A stretch of 51,025 nt of DNA from Mycobacterium helveticum (GCF_007714205.1 NZ_VMQU01000022.1:1-51025), one strand, 5' to 3'; positions 17,209 to 29,847 are shown, counted from the stretch's first letter. The notes: generated from the sequence alone by a model not told the origin. Numbers and translations: made by a program.

Positions 17209-19781
17209 CCCTGGAAGCCGACAAGACCGTTGCCGTCCCGCTCACCCAAGAGGAGGCCATCGCCTCTCTGGGCCACTACGGCTACGGCTGGGCGGACAGC
17301 GACGTCGCGGGCGCTTCGGCCAGGCGAGGTCTTTCCACGGCGGTGGTGCGCGACATCTCGGCGAAGAAGAACGAGCCCGAGTGGATGCTGGAGACGCGGC
17401 TCAAGGCGCTGCGCATCTTCGACCGCAAGCCCATGCCGTCGTGGGGGTCGAACCTGGAGGGCATCGACTTCGACAACATCAAGTACTTCGTCCGCTCCAC
17501 CGAGAAGCAGGCCGCCACCTGGGACGAGCTGCCCGACGACATCCGCAATACCTACGACAAGTTGGGCATCCCGGAGGCCGAGAAGCAGCGGCTGGTGTCG
17601 GGTGTAGCGGCGCAGTACGAATGTCTGGCCGGAGAGACCCTGGTGTGGACGGCCAACCGGGGACAAGTGCCGATCAAGGAAATCCAGCGCGGTGACCGGG
17701 TGTTCTCCTACGACGAGGAGGACGAGCGATTTGTCGTGGCCCCGGTCAAGGCCTCCGCGCAGACGGACACTCGGCTCACCTACACGGTCAAGACGACCCG
17801 TCGCAGCATCCGCGCGACCGATAACCACCCCATGTTGGTGTTGCGGGACGAACGCAAAGAGGGCCGGCAACGCGCGCGCTTTGCCCGCCGTTGGGTGACA
17901 GTTGGTGAGATCAAGCCGGGCGACTTCATCGCCGTGCCAAGGGGAATCCCCGAGTTCGGCGCCAACGCGGAACTTCCGGGCGTGGCCGGTTTGCCTGCGC
18001 CGCAGGCCAGCTCGGTCGACTTGATGTGGCTGCTCGGCCTTTACATCGGTGACGGCAACCTGCACGTTTCGGGGAGGACGTATCGGGTTCAGTTCGCTAT
18101 TCCGGCAACGGATGTCGAGTTGCGCGCGGAATTGACCCGGGTGGTCAACGAGCTTTTCGGCCTGCGCTGCATCGAAGCCGACGAATACCGTGTCGTCGTG
18201 AACTCGAAAGCGCTGACCGAGTGGATCGTGACGCTTGGCTTCAACGGATTGTCGCTGACCAAGCATGTGCCGGACTGGGTCTACGGCGTGCCGGTCGATC
18301 AGCGGCTGGCCTTTCTCGGCGGCTGGGTCGACGCCGACGGGTATGTGGGGCCGGCGAGCAGCGGATCGGTCCTCCTGACCTGTGCCAACGAAGCGTTGCT
18401 CGGGCAGGCCCGCGAACTGGCCGAATTAAGCGGTCTGCGCGCGGGCGGCCCGTGGTCGTTCACGCAACCCTATCGGCATGCACCGCAGCGCATCCAAACC
18501 GCTTGGCGGCTCGGCATTTCCGGTGACTTCGAGCGGCTCGGCTGCCGTAACCCGAAGCGGACGGACCGCTTCGGCCGGCGGCGCTACATGCACTCGTCCA
18601 CCGGCGCACATGGAACGACGATCCGGGCACACACCAACGACTGGCTCGGTTTCGAGCGGGTCAAGTCGATCGAACCCCACACCGTCGAGCCGGTCTTCGA
18701 CATCGAGGTGGACGGACCGCACAACTTCGTGGCCGAAGGTCTGGTGGTGCACAACTCCGAGGTGGTTTACCACCAGATTCGGGAAGACCTTGAGGCACAA
18801 GGAGTTATCTTCCTCGACACCGACACTGCGCTGCGCGAACACCCCGAGATCTTCCGGCAGTACTTCGGCACCGTGATCCCGGCCGGCGACAACAAGTTCT
18901 CGGCGCTCAACACCGCGGTGTGGAGCGGCGGATCGTTCATCTACGTGCCGCCGGGCGTGCACGTCGACATCCCGCTGCAGGCCTACTTCCGGATCAACAC
19001 CGAGAACATGGGCCAGTTCGAGCGGACGCTGATCATCGTCGACGAGAACGCCTACGTGCATTACGTCGAGGGCTGCACCGCGCCGATCTACAAGTCGGAC
19101 TCGCTGCACTCGGCGGTGGTGGAAATCATCGTCAAGCCCGGTGGCCGTTGCCGCTACACCACGATCCAGAACTGGTCGAACAACGTCTACAACCTGGTCA
19201 CCAAGCGGGCCCGCGCCGAGGCCGGCGCCACCATGGAGTGGATCGACGGCAACATCGGCTCCAAGGTCACCATGAAGTACCCCGCGGTGTGGATGACCGG
19301 CGAGCACGCCAGGGGCGAGGTTCTCTCGGTGGCCTTCGCCGGTGAGGGTCAGCACCAGGACGCCGGCGCCAAGATGCTGCACCTGGCGCCCAACACGTCG
19401 AGCAACATCGTGTCCAAGTCGGTGGCCCGCGGCGGCGGCCGCACCTCCTACCGCGGCCTGGTGCAGGTGAACAAGGGCGCGCACGGGTCGCGCTCCAGCG
19501 TGAAATGCGATGCGCTGCTGGTGGATACGATCAGCCGCAGCGACACCTACCCGTACGTCGACATCCGCGAGGACGACGTCACGATGGGGCATGAGGCCAC
19601 CGTCTCCAAGGTCAGCGACAACCAGCTGTTCTACCTGATGAGCCGCGGGTTGACCGAAGAGGAAGCGATGGCGATGGTGGTGCGCGGCTTCGTCGAGCCG
19701 ATCGCCAAGGAGCTCCCGATGGAGTACGCCCTGGAGCTCAACCGGCTGATCGAGCTGCAGATGGAGGGTGCGGTCGGATGA
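17205..19781 (+). CDS. sufB: Fe-S assembly scaffold SufB, intein-containing precursor
   Basis: An 858-residue precursor encoding the SufB scaffold of the SufBCD complex. Removing the 378-residue intein leaves a 480-residue SufB, the normal length. The N-extein (1-139) ends VAAQYE and the C-extein resumes [17 protein letters not shown]. The rest is a typical SufB beta-helix and C-terminal helical region ending in the SufD-interacting segment. An AAAGGAG 8 nt upstream and the overlap with sufR fix the ATG at 17205. It overlaps sufD by 4 nt. Without splicing there would be no functional scaffold, and this operon appears to be the main Fe-S system in mycobacteria. Confidence 0.95.
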   Translation: MTLEADKTVAVPLTQEEAIASLGHYGYGWADSDVAGASARRGLSTAVVRDISAKKNEPEWMLETRLKALRIFDRKPMPSWGSNLEGIDFDNIKYFVRSTEKQAATWDELPDDIRNTYDKLGIPEAEKQRLVSGVAAQYECLAGETLVWTANRGQVPIKEIQRGDRVFSYDEEDERFVVAPVKASAQTDTRLTYTVKTTRRSIRATDNHPMLVLRDERKEGRQRARFARRWVTVGEIKPGDFIAVPRGIPEFGANAELPGVAGLPAPQASSVDLMWLLGLYIGDGNLHVSGRTYRVQFAIPATDVELRAELTRVVNELFGLRCIEADEYRVVVNSKALTEWIVTLGFNGLSLTKHVPDWVYGVPVDQRLAFLGGWVDADGYVGPASSGSVLLTCANEALLGQARELAELSGLRAGGPWSFTQPYRHAPQRIQTAWRLGISGDFERLGCRNPKRTDRFGRRRYMHSSTGAHGTTIRAHTNDWLGFERVKSIEPHTVEPVFDIEVDGPHNFVAEGLVVHNSEVVYHQIREDLEAQGVIFLDTDTALREHPEIFRQYFGTVIPAGDNKFSALNTAVWSGGSFIYVPPGVHVDIPLQAYFRINTENMGQFERTLIIVDENAYVHYVEGCTAPIYKSDSLHSAVVEIIVKPGGRCRYTTIQNWSNNVYNLVTKRARAEAGATMEWIDGNIGSKVTMKYPAVWMTGEHARGEVLSVAFAGEGQHQDAGAKMLHLAPNTSSNIVSKSVARGGGRTSYRGLVQVNKGAHGSRSSVKCDALLVDTISRSDTYPYVDIREDDVTMGHEATVSKVSDNQLFYLMSRGLTEEEAMAMVVRGFVEPIAKELPMEYALELNRLIELQMEGAVG
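17622..18755 (+). other. SufB intein with LAGLIDADG homing endonuclease
   Basis: An in-frame insertion of 378 residues with all splicing elements: Cys1 in CLAGETLVW, block B with the TxxH motif (ATDNHPML), the C-terminal [11 protein letters not shown] with penultimate His and terminal Asn, and Ser as the +1 extein residue. Two dodecapeptides, [11 protein letters not shown] and [13 protein letters not shown], mark a LAGLIDADG endonuclease, each keeping its acidic residue, so it may still cut. It is bidomain, full length, and without frameshift. Codon use looks slightly less GC3-biased than the flanking exteins, by eye only. Confidence 0.95.
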
Positions 19782-20947
19782 CCGCCACGGGAACGACCGT
19801 CGCCCTCACCAAGGGCGAACTCTTCGCCTCCTTCGACGTCGACGCCTTCGAGGTTCCGCACGGCCGCGACGAGCTCTGGCGGTTCACCCCGCTGCGGCGG
19901 CTGCGCGGCCTGCACGACGGCTCGGCGCCCGCGACCGGCTGCGCGCGGATCGACGTCGGGCCACGGCCCGGCGTGCTGACCGAGACCGTGCGCCGTGGCG
20001 ACCCACGGCTGGGCCAGGCCGGAGTTCCCGCCGACCGCGTTGCGGCGCAAGCATTTTCATCGTTCAACTCCGCGACTCTGGTGACCGTCGGGCGGGATGT
20101 GCAGATCGCCGAGCCGGTCAACATCACCGTCACGGGCCCCGGCGAGGGCGCGGTGGCCTACGGGCACCTGCAGATCAGGGTCGCCGAGCTCGGTGCGGCG
20201 GTCGTGGTGATCGACCACCGGGGCAGCGGAACCTACGCCGACAACGTCGAATTCGTGGTCGGCGACGCGGCCCGGCTCACCGTCGTCTGGATCGCCGACT
20301 GGGCCGACGACACGGTGCACGTCAGCGCCCACCACGCCAGGCTGGGCAAGGACGCGGTGCTGCGCCACGTCGCCGTCACGCTGGGCGGGGAGCTCGTGCG
20401 GATGTCGGCCACCGTGCGCTTCGCCGGTCCCGGCGGCGATGCGGAGCTGCTGGGCCTGTACTTCGCCGACGACGGCCAGCACCTGGAGTCGCGCCTGCTG
20501 GTGGACCACGCCCAGCCGGACTGCACGTCCAACGTGCTGTACAAGGGTGCGCTGCAAGGTGATCCGGATTCCGCGCGGCCCGACGCGCACACCGTCTGGG
20601 TGGGCGACGTGCTGATCCGTGCCGAGGCCACCGGCACCAGCTCCTTCGAGGCGAACCGCAACCTGGTGCTCACCGACGGGGCGCGCGCCGACTCGGTGCC
20701 CAACCTGGAGATCCAGACCGGCGAGATCGCCGGCGCCGGGCACGCCAGTGCCACCGGTCGTTTCGACGACGAGCAGCTGTTCTACCTGCGCTCCCGCGGC
20801 ATCCCGGAGGAGCAGGCGCGCCGGCTGGTGATCCGCGGCTTCTTCGGGGAGGTCATCTCCAAGATCGCGGTGCCCGAGGTAAGGGAACGGCTGACCGCGG
20901 CCGTCGAACACGAATTCGAACTCACGGAGAAGACGAAAGCTTCATGA
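19778..20947 (+). CDS. sufD: Fe-S assembly protein SufD
   Basis: A 389-residue partner of SufB in the SufBC2D complex that builds Fe-S clusters. The C-terminal half shows the family beta-helix with the landmarks GVLQG-type (here YKGALQGD), [24 protein letters not shown], and [26 protein letters not shown]. The ATG at 19778 overlaps the sufB stop, and the stop overlaps the sufC start (ATGA). No intein is present. Confidence 0.95.
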   Translation: MTATGTTVALTKGELFASFDVDAFEVPHGRDELWRFTPLRRLRGLHDGSAPATGCARIDVGPRPGVLTETVRRGDPRLGQAGVPADRVAAQAFSSFNSATLVTVGRDVQIAEPVNITVTGPGEGAVAYGHLQIRVAELGAAVVVIDHRGSGTYADNVEFVVGDAARLTVVWIADWADDTVHVSAHHARLGKDAVLRHVAVTLGGELVRMSATVRFAGPGGDAELLGLYFADDGQHLESRLLVDHAQPDCTSNVLYKGALQGDPDSARPDAHTVWVGDVLIRAEATGTSSFEANRNLVLTDGARADSVPNLEIQTGEIAGAGHASATGRFDDEQLFYLRSRGIPEEQARRLVIRGFFGEVISKIAVPEVRERLTAAVEHEFELTEKTKAS

Positions 20948-21753
20948 CAACATTGGAAATCAAGGACCTGCACGTCAGCGTCGACAACCCCGATGCCCCC
21001 GAAGGGGAACGCGAGATCCGCATCCTCAACGGTGTGGACCTCACGGTGAGATCCGGCGAGACGCACGCGTTGATGGGCCCCAACGGCTCGGGCAAGTCGA
21101 CGTTGTCCTACGCGATCGCCGGTCACCCGAAGTACCGGGTGACCTCGGGATCGATCACGCTCGACGGCGAGGACGTGCTGGCGATGAGCGTCGACGAGCG
21201 CGCCCGGGCCGGCATCTTCCTGGCCATGCAGTATCCCGTCGAGGTGCCGGGCGTGTCGGTGTCGAACTTCCTGCGCTCGGCGGCCACGGCGGTGCGCGGC
21301 GAGGCCCCGAAGCTGCGGCACTGGGTCAAAGAGGTCAAGGCGGCGATGGGTTCGCTCGAGATCGACCCCGCGTTCGCCGAGCGCAGCGTCAACGAGGGCT
21401 TCTCCGGCGGCGAGAAGAAGCGCCACGAGATCCTGCAGCTCGAACTGCTCAAGCCCAAGATCGCCATCCTCGACGAAACCGACTCCGGGCTGGACGTCGA
21501 CGCGCTGCGGGTGGTCAGCGAAGGGGTCAACCGCTACGCCGAGACGGGCTGGGACGACGGCACCGGCCAGTCGGTGCGGGGCGGCATCCTGCTGATCACC
21601 CACTACACCCGCATCCTGCGCTACATCCGCCCGCAGCACGTCCACGTGTTCGTCGGCGGACGCATCGCCGAGTCCGGCGGCCCGGAGCTGGCCGACGAAC
21701 TCGAACAGAACGGCTACGTGCGCTTCACCGAAGCGGCCGCAGCAGGGGCGTGA
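20944..21753 (+). CDS. sufC: Fe-S assembly ATPase SufC
   Basis: A 269-residue ABC-type ATPase that drives SufBCD. The Walker A GPNGSGKST is near residue 45, the signature FSGGEKKRHEI near 150, and Walker B is IAILDETDSGLD. The late LITHYTRILRYI contains the switch histidine. No membrane segments are present, as expected for a soluble scaffold ATPase. Length is about 10-20 residues above the enterobacterial form. It overlaps sufD and directly abuts sufS. Confidence 0.96.
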   Translation: MTTLEIKDLHVSVDNPDAPEGEREIRILNGVDLTVRSGETHALMGPNGSGKSTLSYAIAGHPKYRVTSGSITLDGEDVLAMSVDERARAGIFLAMQYPVEVPGVSVSNFLRSAATAVRGEAPKLRHWVKEVKAAMGSLEIDPAFAERSVNEGFSGGEKKRHEILQLELLKPKIAILDETDSGLDVDALRVVSEGVNRYAETGWDDGTGQSVRGGILLITHYTRILRYIRPQHVHVFVGGRIAESGGPELADELEQNGYVRFTEAAAAGA

Positions 21754-23016
<1,263 letters not shown>

Positions 23017-23017
23017 C

Positions 23018-23500
23018 GTGCGCTTGGAGCAGATGTATCAGGAAGTGATCCTCGATCACTACAAGCATCCGCAGCACCGGGGACTGCGGGAGCCGTTCGG
23101 CGCGGAGGTCTTCCACGTCAACCCGACCTGCGGTGACGAGGTGACCCTGCGGGTCGCCCTGTCCGACGACGGCGAGCGCGTCGCCGACGTCTCCTACGAC
23201 GGGCAGGGGTGTTCGATCAGCCAGGCGGCAACCTCGGTGCTCACCCAGCAGGTGATCGGCCAGAGCGTGCCGGAGGCGCTCGCCACCATCGCCGCGTTCA
23301 CCGAGATGGTGTCCTCCCGCGGCACCGTCGAGGGTGACGAGGACGTCCTGGGTGACGGGGTCGCCTTCGCCGGCGTCGCCAAGTACCCGGCCCGGGTGAA
23401 GTGCGCCCTGCTGGGATGGATGGCCTGCAAGGATGCGCTGGCCCGGGCCGGCGGAGCTGTCAAGGAGGTTGCAGATGAGCGAGACGACCGCACCGGATGA
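23018..23500 (+). CDS. sufU: Zinc-dependent sulfurtransferase SufU
   Basis: A 160-residue IscU-like protein of the SufU class, which accepts persulfide from SufS. The metal and sulfur ligands are seen in NPTCGDEV (Cys and Asp), GQGCSISQA and VKCALLGW. An insertion of about 18 residues before the third cysteine separates SufU from IscU. The GTG start at 23018 follows the sufS stop by one base. The 3' end overlaps sufT by 26 nt in another frame. Confidence 0.93.
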   Translation: MRLEQMYQEVILDHYKHPQHRGLREPFGAEVFHVNPTCGDEVTLRVALSDDGERVADVSYDGQGCSISQAATSVLTQQVIGQSVPEALATIAAFTEMVSSRGTVEGDEDVLGDGVAFAGVAKYPARVKCALLGWMACKDALARAGGAVKEVADERDDRTG

Positions 23501-23825
23501 CGAGCTGCTCGCCGACGTCGAGGAGGCGATGCGCGACGTCGTCGACCCGGAGCTGGGCATCAACGTCGTGGATCTGGGGTTGGTCTACGGCCTCAACGTC
23601 GTCGACGAGGCCGACGAGGGAACCGTCGCCGTCATCGACATGACGTTGACGTCGGCGGCCTGCCCGCTCACCGACGTCATCGAGGACCAGGCCCGCATGG
23701 CGCTGGTCGGCAGCGGCCTGGTCAACGAGCTGCGGATCAACTGGGTCTGGAACCCGCCCTGGGGCCCGGACAAGATCACCGACGACGGCCGCGAGCAACT
23801 GCGGGCCCTCGGCTTCACCGTCTGA
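23475..23825 (+). CDS. sufT: SufT, MIP18/DUF59-family Fe-S maturation factor
   Basis: A 116-residue protein of the DUF59 (MIP18/PaaD-like) family that assists Fe-S protein maturation. It carries EEAMRDVVDPELGINVVDLGLVYGL, the family signature, and MTLTSAACPLTDVI with the conserved cysteine. The start at 23475 (MSETTAPDD) has AAGGAGG 6 nt upstream, which overrides an in-frame ATG 42 nt earlier. It is the last gene of the suf operon, followed by two hairpins. Confidence 0.92.
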   Translation: MSETTAPDDELLADVEEAMRDVVDPELGINVVDLGLVYGLNVVDEADEGTVAVIDMTLTSAACPLTDVIEDQARMALVGSGLVNELRINWVWNPPWGPDKITDDGREQLRALGFTV

Positions 23826-23831
23826 GCCGGC

Positions 23832-23847
23832 CCCGTCGACTGACGGG
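23832..23847 (+). terminator. Hairpin just after sufT
   Basis: CCCGTC-GACT-GACGGG is a perfect 6-bp stem with a tetraloop, starting 6 nt past the sufT stop. There is no T run. It probably works together with the larger palindrome 33 nt downstream. Confidence 0.5.
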
Positions 23848-23880
23848 ACGTCGTCACGGGGTGGCCGCGCACGTCGCTAC

Positions 23881-23920
23881 CCGGTGCGGGCGCGTTTTGC
23901 TTTCGCCGCGCCCGCACCGG
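23881..23920. terminator. Strong 14-bp-stem bidirectional terminator
   Basis: CCGGTGCGGGCGCG (23881-23894) and its exact inverse at 23907-23920 flank a 12-nt T-rich loop. It stands between the convergent sufT and lipoprotein genes and would fold on either transcript. At 14 perfect, almost pure G-C pairs, it is the most stable hairpin noted in the window. Confidence 0.75.
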
Positions 23921-23959
23921 GCGGGACGAATCCCGGGCGGCTGAGGCTGTGCGTCGAGG

Positions 23960-24763
23960 CTATTCGCCCTGGCCGGGCCGCGCGGCTTTGCCGCACTTGC
24001 CGTCGACGGCCTCCCGCAGCTTGATGCTCGTGGCCTGCAGGGTGCCGGCGCTGTCCTTGGTGCCGCGCGCCTTGATGCACTTGCCCTGCGTGATGGCCTC
24101 GCTGGTGACCTGCGCCTGCTTGGTGTACTTGGTCTTGTCGTCGACCGTCACCGCCGTCTGCACCGGATTGCCGGCGGCGTCGCTGGTCGTGACGTTGATG
24201 GTGTTGTTGGCCACCGAGGCCACCGTGCCCCGGACCCGCATCGGCTTGGCGGGCGCCGGCGTCGCCGAGCCCGAGGGCGCCGGGCTGCTGGAGGCGGCCG
24301 CGGACTTCGGCCCCTGCGGGCACTTGCCGTCGACGGCGGGCCGGACGCGCACTCCCGCCGCGGTGACCGGCTGCCCGGCCTCGGCTTCGGCCTTGGTGGG
24401 CCACACGGTGACGCAGCTGCCCGTGGTGACGTCGGTCAGGGCCGCCGCGGTGATCTCGGTGATCTTGGTGGTCGGCGTGTAGTCCACGGTGGCGTTGGAG
24501 TCGTCCTTCTGGGTGACCTGGATCGCATTGCCCGCCACCGACGCGACCAGCCCGCTGACCTTCGCCTGACCTTCGGCCGGCGGCGCAGTGGTCGTGGAGG
24601 TCTCGGTGGACGTGGACGTGGACGTGGATGTGGATGTGGAGGTCGACGTCGAGCTCGACTTGTTCGACGAGGTGCAGGCGGCGATCGAAAGCGCGGTGGC
24701 GCCGGTGACAGCGAGGACAGCGAACCGGGTGAGTCGCGGGGACTGTGGGCTGAGGGTGATCAA
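23960..24763 (-). CDS. Putative lipoprotein with two DUF5666-like domains
   Basis: A 267-residue exported protein. Residues 1-30 form a signal peptide ending in the lipobox LSIAAC, so the mature protein is expected to be acylated at that cysteine. A Ser-Thr linker (about 33-58) follows, then two similar ~80-residue beta-rich domains: KVSGLVASVAGNAIQVTQKD and RVRGTVASVANNTINVTTSD start them, and each ends near VRPAVDGKCPQG or LREAVDGKCGKA with a paired cysteine. A Pro/Ala/Ser linker separates them. The start is a TTG at 24763 with GGAG 6 nt upstream. Function unknown. It is not found next to suf in M. tuberculosis as I remember. Confidence 0.75.
   Translation of the reverse strand: MITLSPQSPRLTRFAVLAVTGATALSIAACTSSNKSSSTSTSTSTSTSTSTSTETSTTTAPPAEGQAKVSGLVASVAGNAIQVTQKDDSNATVDYTPTTKITEITAAALTDVTTGSCVTVWPTKAEAEAGQPVTAAGVRVRPAVDGKCPQGPKSAAASSSPAPSGSATPAPAKPMRVRGTVASVANNTINVTTSDAAGNPVQTAVTVDDKTKYTKQAQVTSEAITQGKCIKARGTKDSAGTLQATSIKLREAVDGKCGKAARPGQGE
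24606..24653 (-). repeat. Hexanucleotide microsatellite coding the Ser-Thr linker
   Basis: Eight 6-bp units of GTGGAC or close variants run in tandem within the lipoprotein gene. Three consecutive units are identical and the rest differ by one or two bases. They encode Ser-Thr dipeptides just after the lipobox. Because the unit is six bases, copy-number change would keep the frame and only lengthen or shorten the linker. Confidence 0.85.
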
Positions 24764-24797
24764 CGTTTCTCCAATCGTGGTTTTGGCACCAACGTCA

Positions 24798-24842
24798 GGG
24801 TTAAACCGGCCGGGGTTATACCCGTCAGGGTTATACCCGCTG
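24798..24842. repeat. Three 15-bp-spaced GGGTTAWACC repeats
   Basis: GGGTTAAACCG (24798), GGGTTATACCC (24813) and GGGTTATACCC (24828) begin exactly 15 bp apart. Each 11-mer is itself a dyad (GGGT...ACCC; the first has one mismatch). They lie 35-75 bp upstream of the lipoprotein start and downstream of the fadE15-like stop, so an operator array for the lipoprotein promoter is the simplest reading. Confidence 0.75.
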
Positions 24843-24871
24843 AGGCTGAAAGTAACCTGTGCGTAACAAAC

Positions 24872-26698
24872 TCAGAAGGCCTCCTCGGGGACGCGCATCA
24901 GGTCGGCGTCCAGGGCTTCGACGACGATGCGCAGGGCACTCAGCCTGGGCAGCATGTTCTTGGCGAAGAACCCCGCGGTCGCGATCTTGCCGCGATAGAA
25001 CGCCGCGTCGGTGTCGCCGCCCCCGTCGAGCGCGGCGCGCGCGGCACCGGCCTGCACCAGCAGGCGCCAGCCGATGAGCAGGTCGCCCACCGCGAGCAGG
25101 TAGCGCACCGACGCGAGTCCCACCTTGTAGATCTCGGTGGGGTGCTGGGCGGCCGCCATCAGGTACCCGGTCAGCGCGGCGGTCATCGCCGTGACGTCGT
25201 CCAGCGCGGTCTGCAGCAGCAGGGCCTGCGGTTGCAGCGCCTCGTGGCAGGTGTCGATGGTCTCGGCGACCCGGGCGGTGACGAACCGCAGCGCCTCCCC
25301 GCGGTCGCGGACGATCTTGCGGAAGAAGAAGTCCAGCGCCTGGATGGCGGTGGTGCCCTCGTAGAGCGAGTCGATCTTGGAGTCGCGGATGTACTGCTCG
25401 AGGGGATAGTCCTGCAGGAAGCCCGATCCGCCCAGCGTCTGCAGCGACTCGGTCAGCACTTCGTAGGCGCGTTCCGAGCTCACCCCCTTGACCACCGGCA
25501 GCAGCAGATCGTCCAGGCGGTGGGCCAGCTGGTGATCCGCGCCCGAAACATGCTGTGCCACAACATCATCCTGGTGCGCGGCGGCATACATGTACAGCGC
25601 GCGCAGCCCTTCGGCGTAGGCCTTCTGGGTCATCAGGCTGCGCCGCACGTCGGGGTGGTGGATGATCGTGACCCGCGGCGCGGTCTTGTCGGCCATCTGG
25701 GTGAGATCGGCGCCCTGCACCCGCTCCTTGGCGAAGGCCAGCGCGTTGAGGTAGCCGGTGGACAGGGTGCCGGCGGCCTTTACGCCGATCGTCATGCGCG
25801 CCTGTTCGATCACGGTGAACATCTGCGCGATCCCGTTGTGCACGCCGCCGACCAGGTAGCCGACCGCGGGCACATCCGTTGCGCCGAAAGTCATCTCACA
25901 CGTCGGGGATGCCTTGATGCCCATCTTGTGTTCCAGTCCGGTGGCATAGACCCCGTTGCGGGGTCCGAGCTCGAACGTGTCCGGGTCGAACAGGAACTCG
26001 GGCACGTAGAACAGGCTCAGCCCCTTGGTGCCCGGGCCGGCGCCCTCGGGCCGGGCCAGCACGAGATGAAAGATGTTCTCGGCGGTGTCGCCGACGTCCC
26101 CGCCGGAGATGAACCGCTTGACTCCCTCGACGTGCCAGGTGCCGTCGGGTTGCGCGACGGCCTTGGTGCGGCCCGCGCCGACGTCGGACCCCGCGTCGGG
26201 TTCGGTGAGCACCATGGTCGCCTGCCAGCCGCGCTCCAACCCCCCGGCCGCCCACCGCCGCTGCTCGTCGGTGCCCTCCTCGTAGAGCGCCTGGGCCATC
26301 AGCGGGCCGAGGCAGAAGAAGATGGCGGCGGGGTTGGCGCAGATGATCATCTCGTTGACCGCCCAGGTCAGCGGTGGCGGGGCGGGCACGCCGCCGATCT
26401 CTTCGGCCAGGCCCAGCCGCCACCACCCCGCCGCCTTGATCGCCTCGACCGTCTTGGTCAACTCCGCGGGCACGCCGATGGTGTGGTGCTGCGGGTCGAA
26501 CACCGGCGGGTGGCGGTCGGCGGTGGTGAACGACTCGGCGACGGGCCCCTCGGCCAGGCGGGCGGCTTCGGTGAGGATCGTCCGGACGGTGTCCTCGTCG
26601 AGATCGCGGTATTGCCCGGCGCCGAGGACGGCGCCCAGATCGAGGACCTCGAACAGGTTGAACTCGAGGTCACGGACGTTCGCGATGTAGTGGCCCAT
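24872..26698 (-). CDS. fadE15: Acyl-CoA dehydrogenase (FadE15-like)
   Basis: A 608-residue flavoprotein of the long acyl-CoA dehydrogenase class with a C-terminal extension, expected to make the first oxidation in beta-oxidation of a fatty acyl or related CoA ester. Visible are [21 protein letters not shown] (FAD/substrate region), [12 protein letters not shown], and the C-terminal [25 protein letters not shown] followed by [13 protein letters not shown], where the catalytic Glu of this class is expected. The ATG at 26698 was chosen over an upstream extension because family members begin [14 protein letters not shown]. It is divergent from trxA across 148 bp. The true substrate is not evident. 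Confidence 0.9.
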   Translation of the reverse strand: MGHYIANVRDLEFNLFEVLDLGAVLGAGQYRDLDEDTVRTILTEAARLAEGPVAESFTTADRHPPVFDPQHHTIGVPAELTKTVEAIKAAGWWRLGLAEEIGGVPAPPPLTWAVNEMIICANPAAIFFCLGPLMAQALYEEGTDEQRRWAAGGLERGWQATMVLTEPDAGSDVGAGRTKAVAQPDGTWHVEGVKRFISGGDVGDTAENIFHLVLARPEGAGPGTKGLSLFYVPEFLFDPDTFELGPRNGVYATGLEHKMGIKASPTCEMTFGATDVPAVGYLVGGVHNGIAQMFTVIEQARMTIGVKAAGTLSTGYLNALAFAKERVQGADLTQMADKTAPRVTIIHHPDVRRSLMTQKAYAEGLRALYMYAAAHQDDVVAQHVSGADHQLAHRLDDLLLPVVKGVSSERAYEVLTESLQTLGGSGFLQDYPLEQYIRDSKIDSLYEGTTAIQALDFFFRKIVRDRGEALRFVTARVAETIDTCHEALQPQALLLQTALDDVTAMTAALTGYLMAAAQHPTEIYKVGLASVRYLLAVGDLLIGWRLLVQAGAARAALDGGGDTDAAFYRGKIATAGFFAKNMLPRLSALRIVVEALDADLMRVPEEAF

Positions 26699-26846
26699 GC
26701 TGGTTCCCTTCACCGGCGAACTCCAGTGTCTCCGAGCAGGAAAAGGTGTGCAACCGTGACCCGGGGGCGTCCGGGCTGCCGTGAACGCGCCCAAACCGGG
26801 TTGCCGCCGCGGGAACACAACCCCGGTCGCCCGCGTTTCGGCAGAG

Positions 26847-27218
26847 GTGACAACTATGGAACTCACTGCAGATAAATTCAACGAAACGATCGAGGGCAAC
26901 GACATCGTGCTCGTCGACTTCTGGGCCTCGTGGTGCGGCCCGTGCCGTCAGTTCGGGCCGACGTTCGAGGCGTCGTCGGAGAAACACCCCGACGTCGTGC
27001 ACGCCAAGGTCGACACCGAGGCCCAGCAGGAGCTGGCGGCGGCCGCCCAGATCCGTTCCATCCCCACCCTGATGGCGTTCAAGAATGGCATGCTGCTGTT
27101 CAACCAGCCCGGAGCCCTGCCGCCGGCGGCGCTGGAGGACCTGGTGCAGCAGGTCAAGGCCTTCGACGTCGAGGCCGCTCAGGCGGGGCAGCCCGACCAG
27201 GCCCCCGACCGGGCCTGA
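26847..27218 (+). CDS. trxA: Thioredoxin
   Basis: A 123-residue thioredoxin with the active site [13 protein letters not shown], the cis-proline segment RSIPTLMAF, and [13 protein letters not shown] short Ala/Gln/Pro-rich tail extends past the fold. I place the start at GTG 26847 ([12 protein letters not shown]) by resemblance to the M. tuberculosis N-terminus; the ATG at 26856, with GAGG 8 nt upstream, is equally possible and removes three residues. The thioredoxin reductase trxB1 and the P-type ATPase ctpD, neighbours of this gene in M. tuberculosis, are absent here. Confidence 0.9.
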   Translation: MTTMELTADKFNETIEGNDIVLVDFWASWCGPCRQFGPTFEASSEKHPDVVHAKVDTEAQQELAAAAQIRSIPTLMAFKNGMLLFNQPGALPPAALEDLVQQVKAFDVEAAQAGQPDQAPDRA

Positions 27219-27275
27219 GCCACCCGGCGCGCCGGGACGCGGCCGGGGTGCCGGGCTCCGCGCTACCGTTCACGG

Positions 27276-28085
27276 GTGACTGTGGTTCTGGTAGAGCAAC
27301 CGCGACCGGGCGTCGCGCTGGTAACCCTCAATCGGCCCGAGCGGATGAACTCCATGGCGTTCGACGTCATGGTGCCGCTCAAGGAGGCCCTCGAGCAGGT
27401 CAGGTACGACAATTCCGTGCGCGTGGTGGTGCTGACCGGGGCGGGCCGCGGATTCTCCTCGGGCGCCGACCACAAGTCCGCGGGCACGGTGCCCCACGTC
27501 GACGGGTTGACCCGGCCGACCTACGCGCTGCGCTCGATGGAGCTTCTCGACGAGGTCATCCTGGCGCTGCGCCGGCTGCATCAACCGGTGATCGCCGCGG
27601 TCAACGGCCCGGCCATCGGCGGCGGCCTGTGTCTGGCCCTGGCCGCCGACATCCGCGTGGCCGCGACCGGCGCCTACTTCCGCGCCGCGGGCATCAACAA
27701 CGGCCTGACCGCCAGCGAACTGGGGTTGAGCTACCTGCTGCCCCGGGCGATCGGATCGTCGCGCGCGTTCGAGATCATGCTGACCGGCCGCGACGTCACC
27801 GCCGAGGAGGCCGAGCGGATCGGCCTGGTGTCGTGCCAGGTGCCCCCGGAGCAACTGCTGGACAGCTGCTATGCGATCGCCGCGCGGATCGCGGCCTTTT
27901 CCCGGCCGGGCACCGAGTTGACCAAGCGCACACTGTGGAGCGGGCTCGATGCCGGTAGCCTGGAGGGGCACATGCAGGCCGAGGGTTTGGGACAGCTGTT
28001 CGTGCGCCTGCTCACCGCGAACTTCGAAGAAGCGGTCGCCGCGCGCAAAGAGCGCCGGCCGGCGGTTTTCACCGACGACACATAG
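27276..28085 (+). CDS. echA12: Enoyl-CoA hydratase/isomerase family protein (EchA12-like)
   Basis: A 269-residue crotonase-fold protein. The oxyanion-hole strands are GRGFSSGADHKSAG (about 58-71) and AAVNGPAIGGGLCLALAADIRVA (about 106-128). The first catalytic glutamate position of true enoyl-CoA hydratases, right after the GGG, is not Glu (GGGLCLA), while GLTASELGLSYLLPRAIG supplies the second. It may therefore catalyse another crotonase reaction. The start is GTG 27276, 57 nt after trxA. It is followed within 15 nt by the ABC-F gene, so the three may be co-transcribed. Confidence 0.85.
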   Translation: MTVVLVEQPRPGVALVTLNRPERMNSMAFDVMVPLKEALEQVRYDNSVRVVVLTGAGRGFSSGADHKSAGTVPHVDGLTRPTYALRSMELLDEVILALRRLHQPVIAAVNGPAIGGGLCLALAADIRVAATGAYFRAAGINNGLTASELGLSYLLPRAIGSSRAFEIMLTGRDVTAEEAERIGLVSCQVPPEQLLDSCYAIAARIAAFSRPGTELTKRTLWSGLDAGSLEGHMQAEGLGQLFVRLLTANFEEAVAARKERRPAVFTDDT

Positions 28086-28100
28086 GCAAGGGGCGCGATC

Positions 28101-29729
<1,629 letters not shown>

Positions 29730-29738
29730 TCCGAGGTT

Positions 29739-29754
29739 GCGTGTTCGGACACGC
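29739..29754 (+). terminator. Hairpin after the ABC-F gene
   Basis: GCGTGT-TCGG-ACACGC forms a perfect 6-bp stem with a TCGG loop 9 nt past the stop codon. There is no T run. It separates the ABC-F gene from the small HTH gene downstream. Confidence 0.5.
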
Positions 29755-29847
29755 CGCCGCAGGCGATTTCGGCCAATCCGGCCCACGCCCGACAGCGGGT
29801 TTCTACTCTGGGTGCTTGGATCGTATCCGAGCGTGGGGAGAGGGCCT

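Noticed and set aside
23030..23500. sufU as IscU
   Set aside because: The insertion before the third cysteine and position after sufS mark the SufU class.
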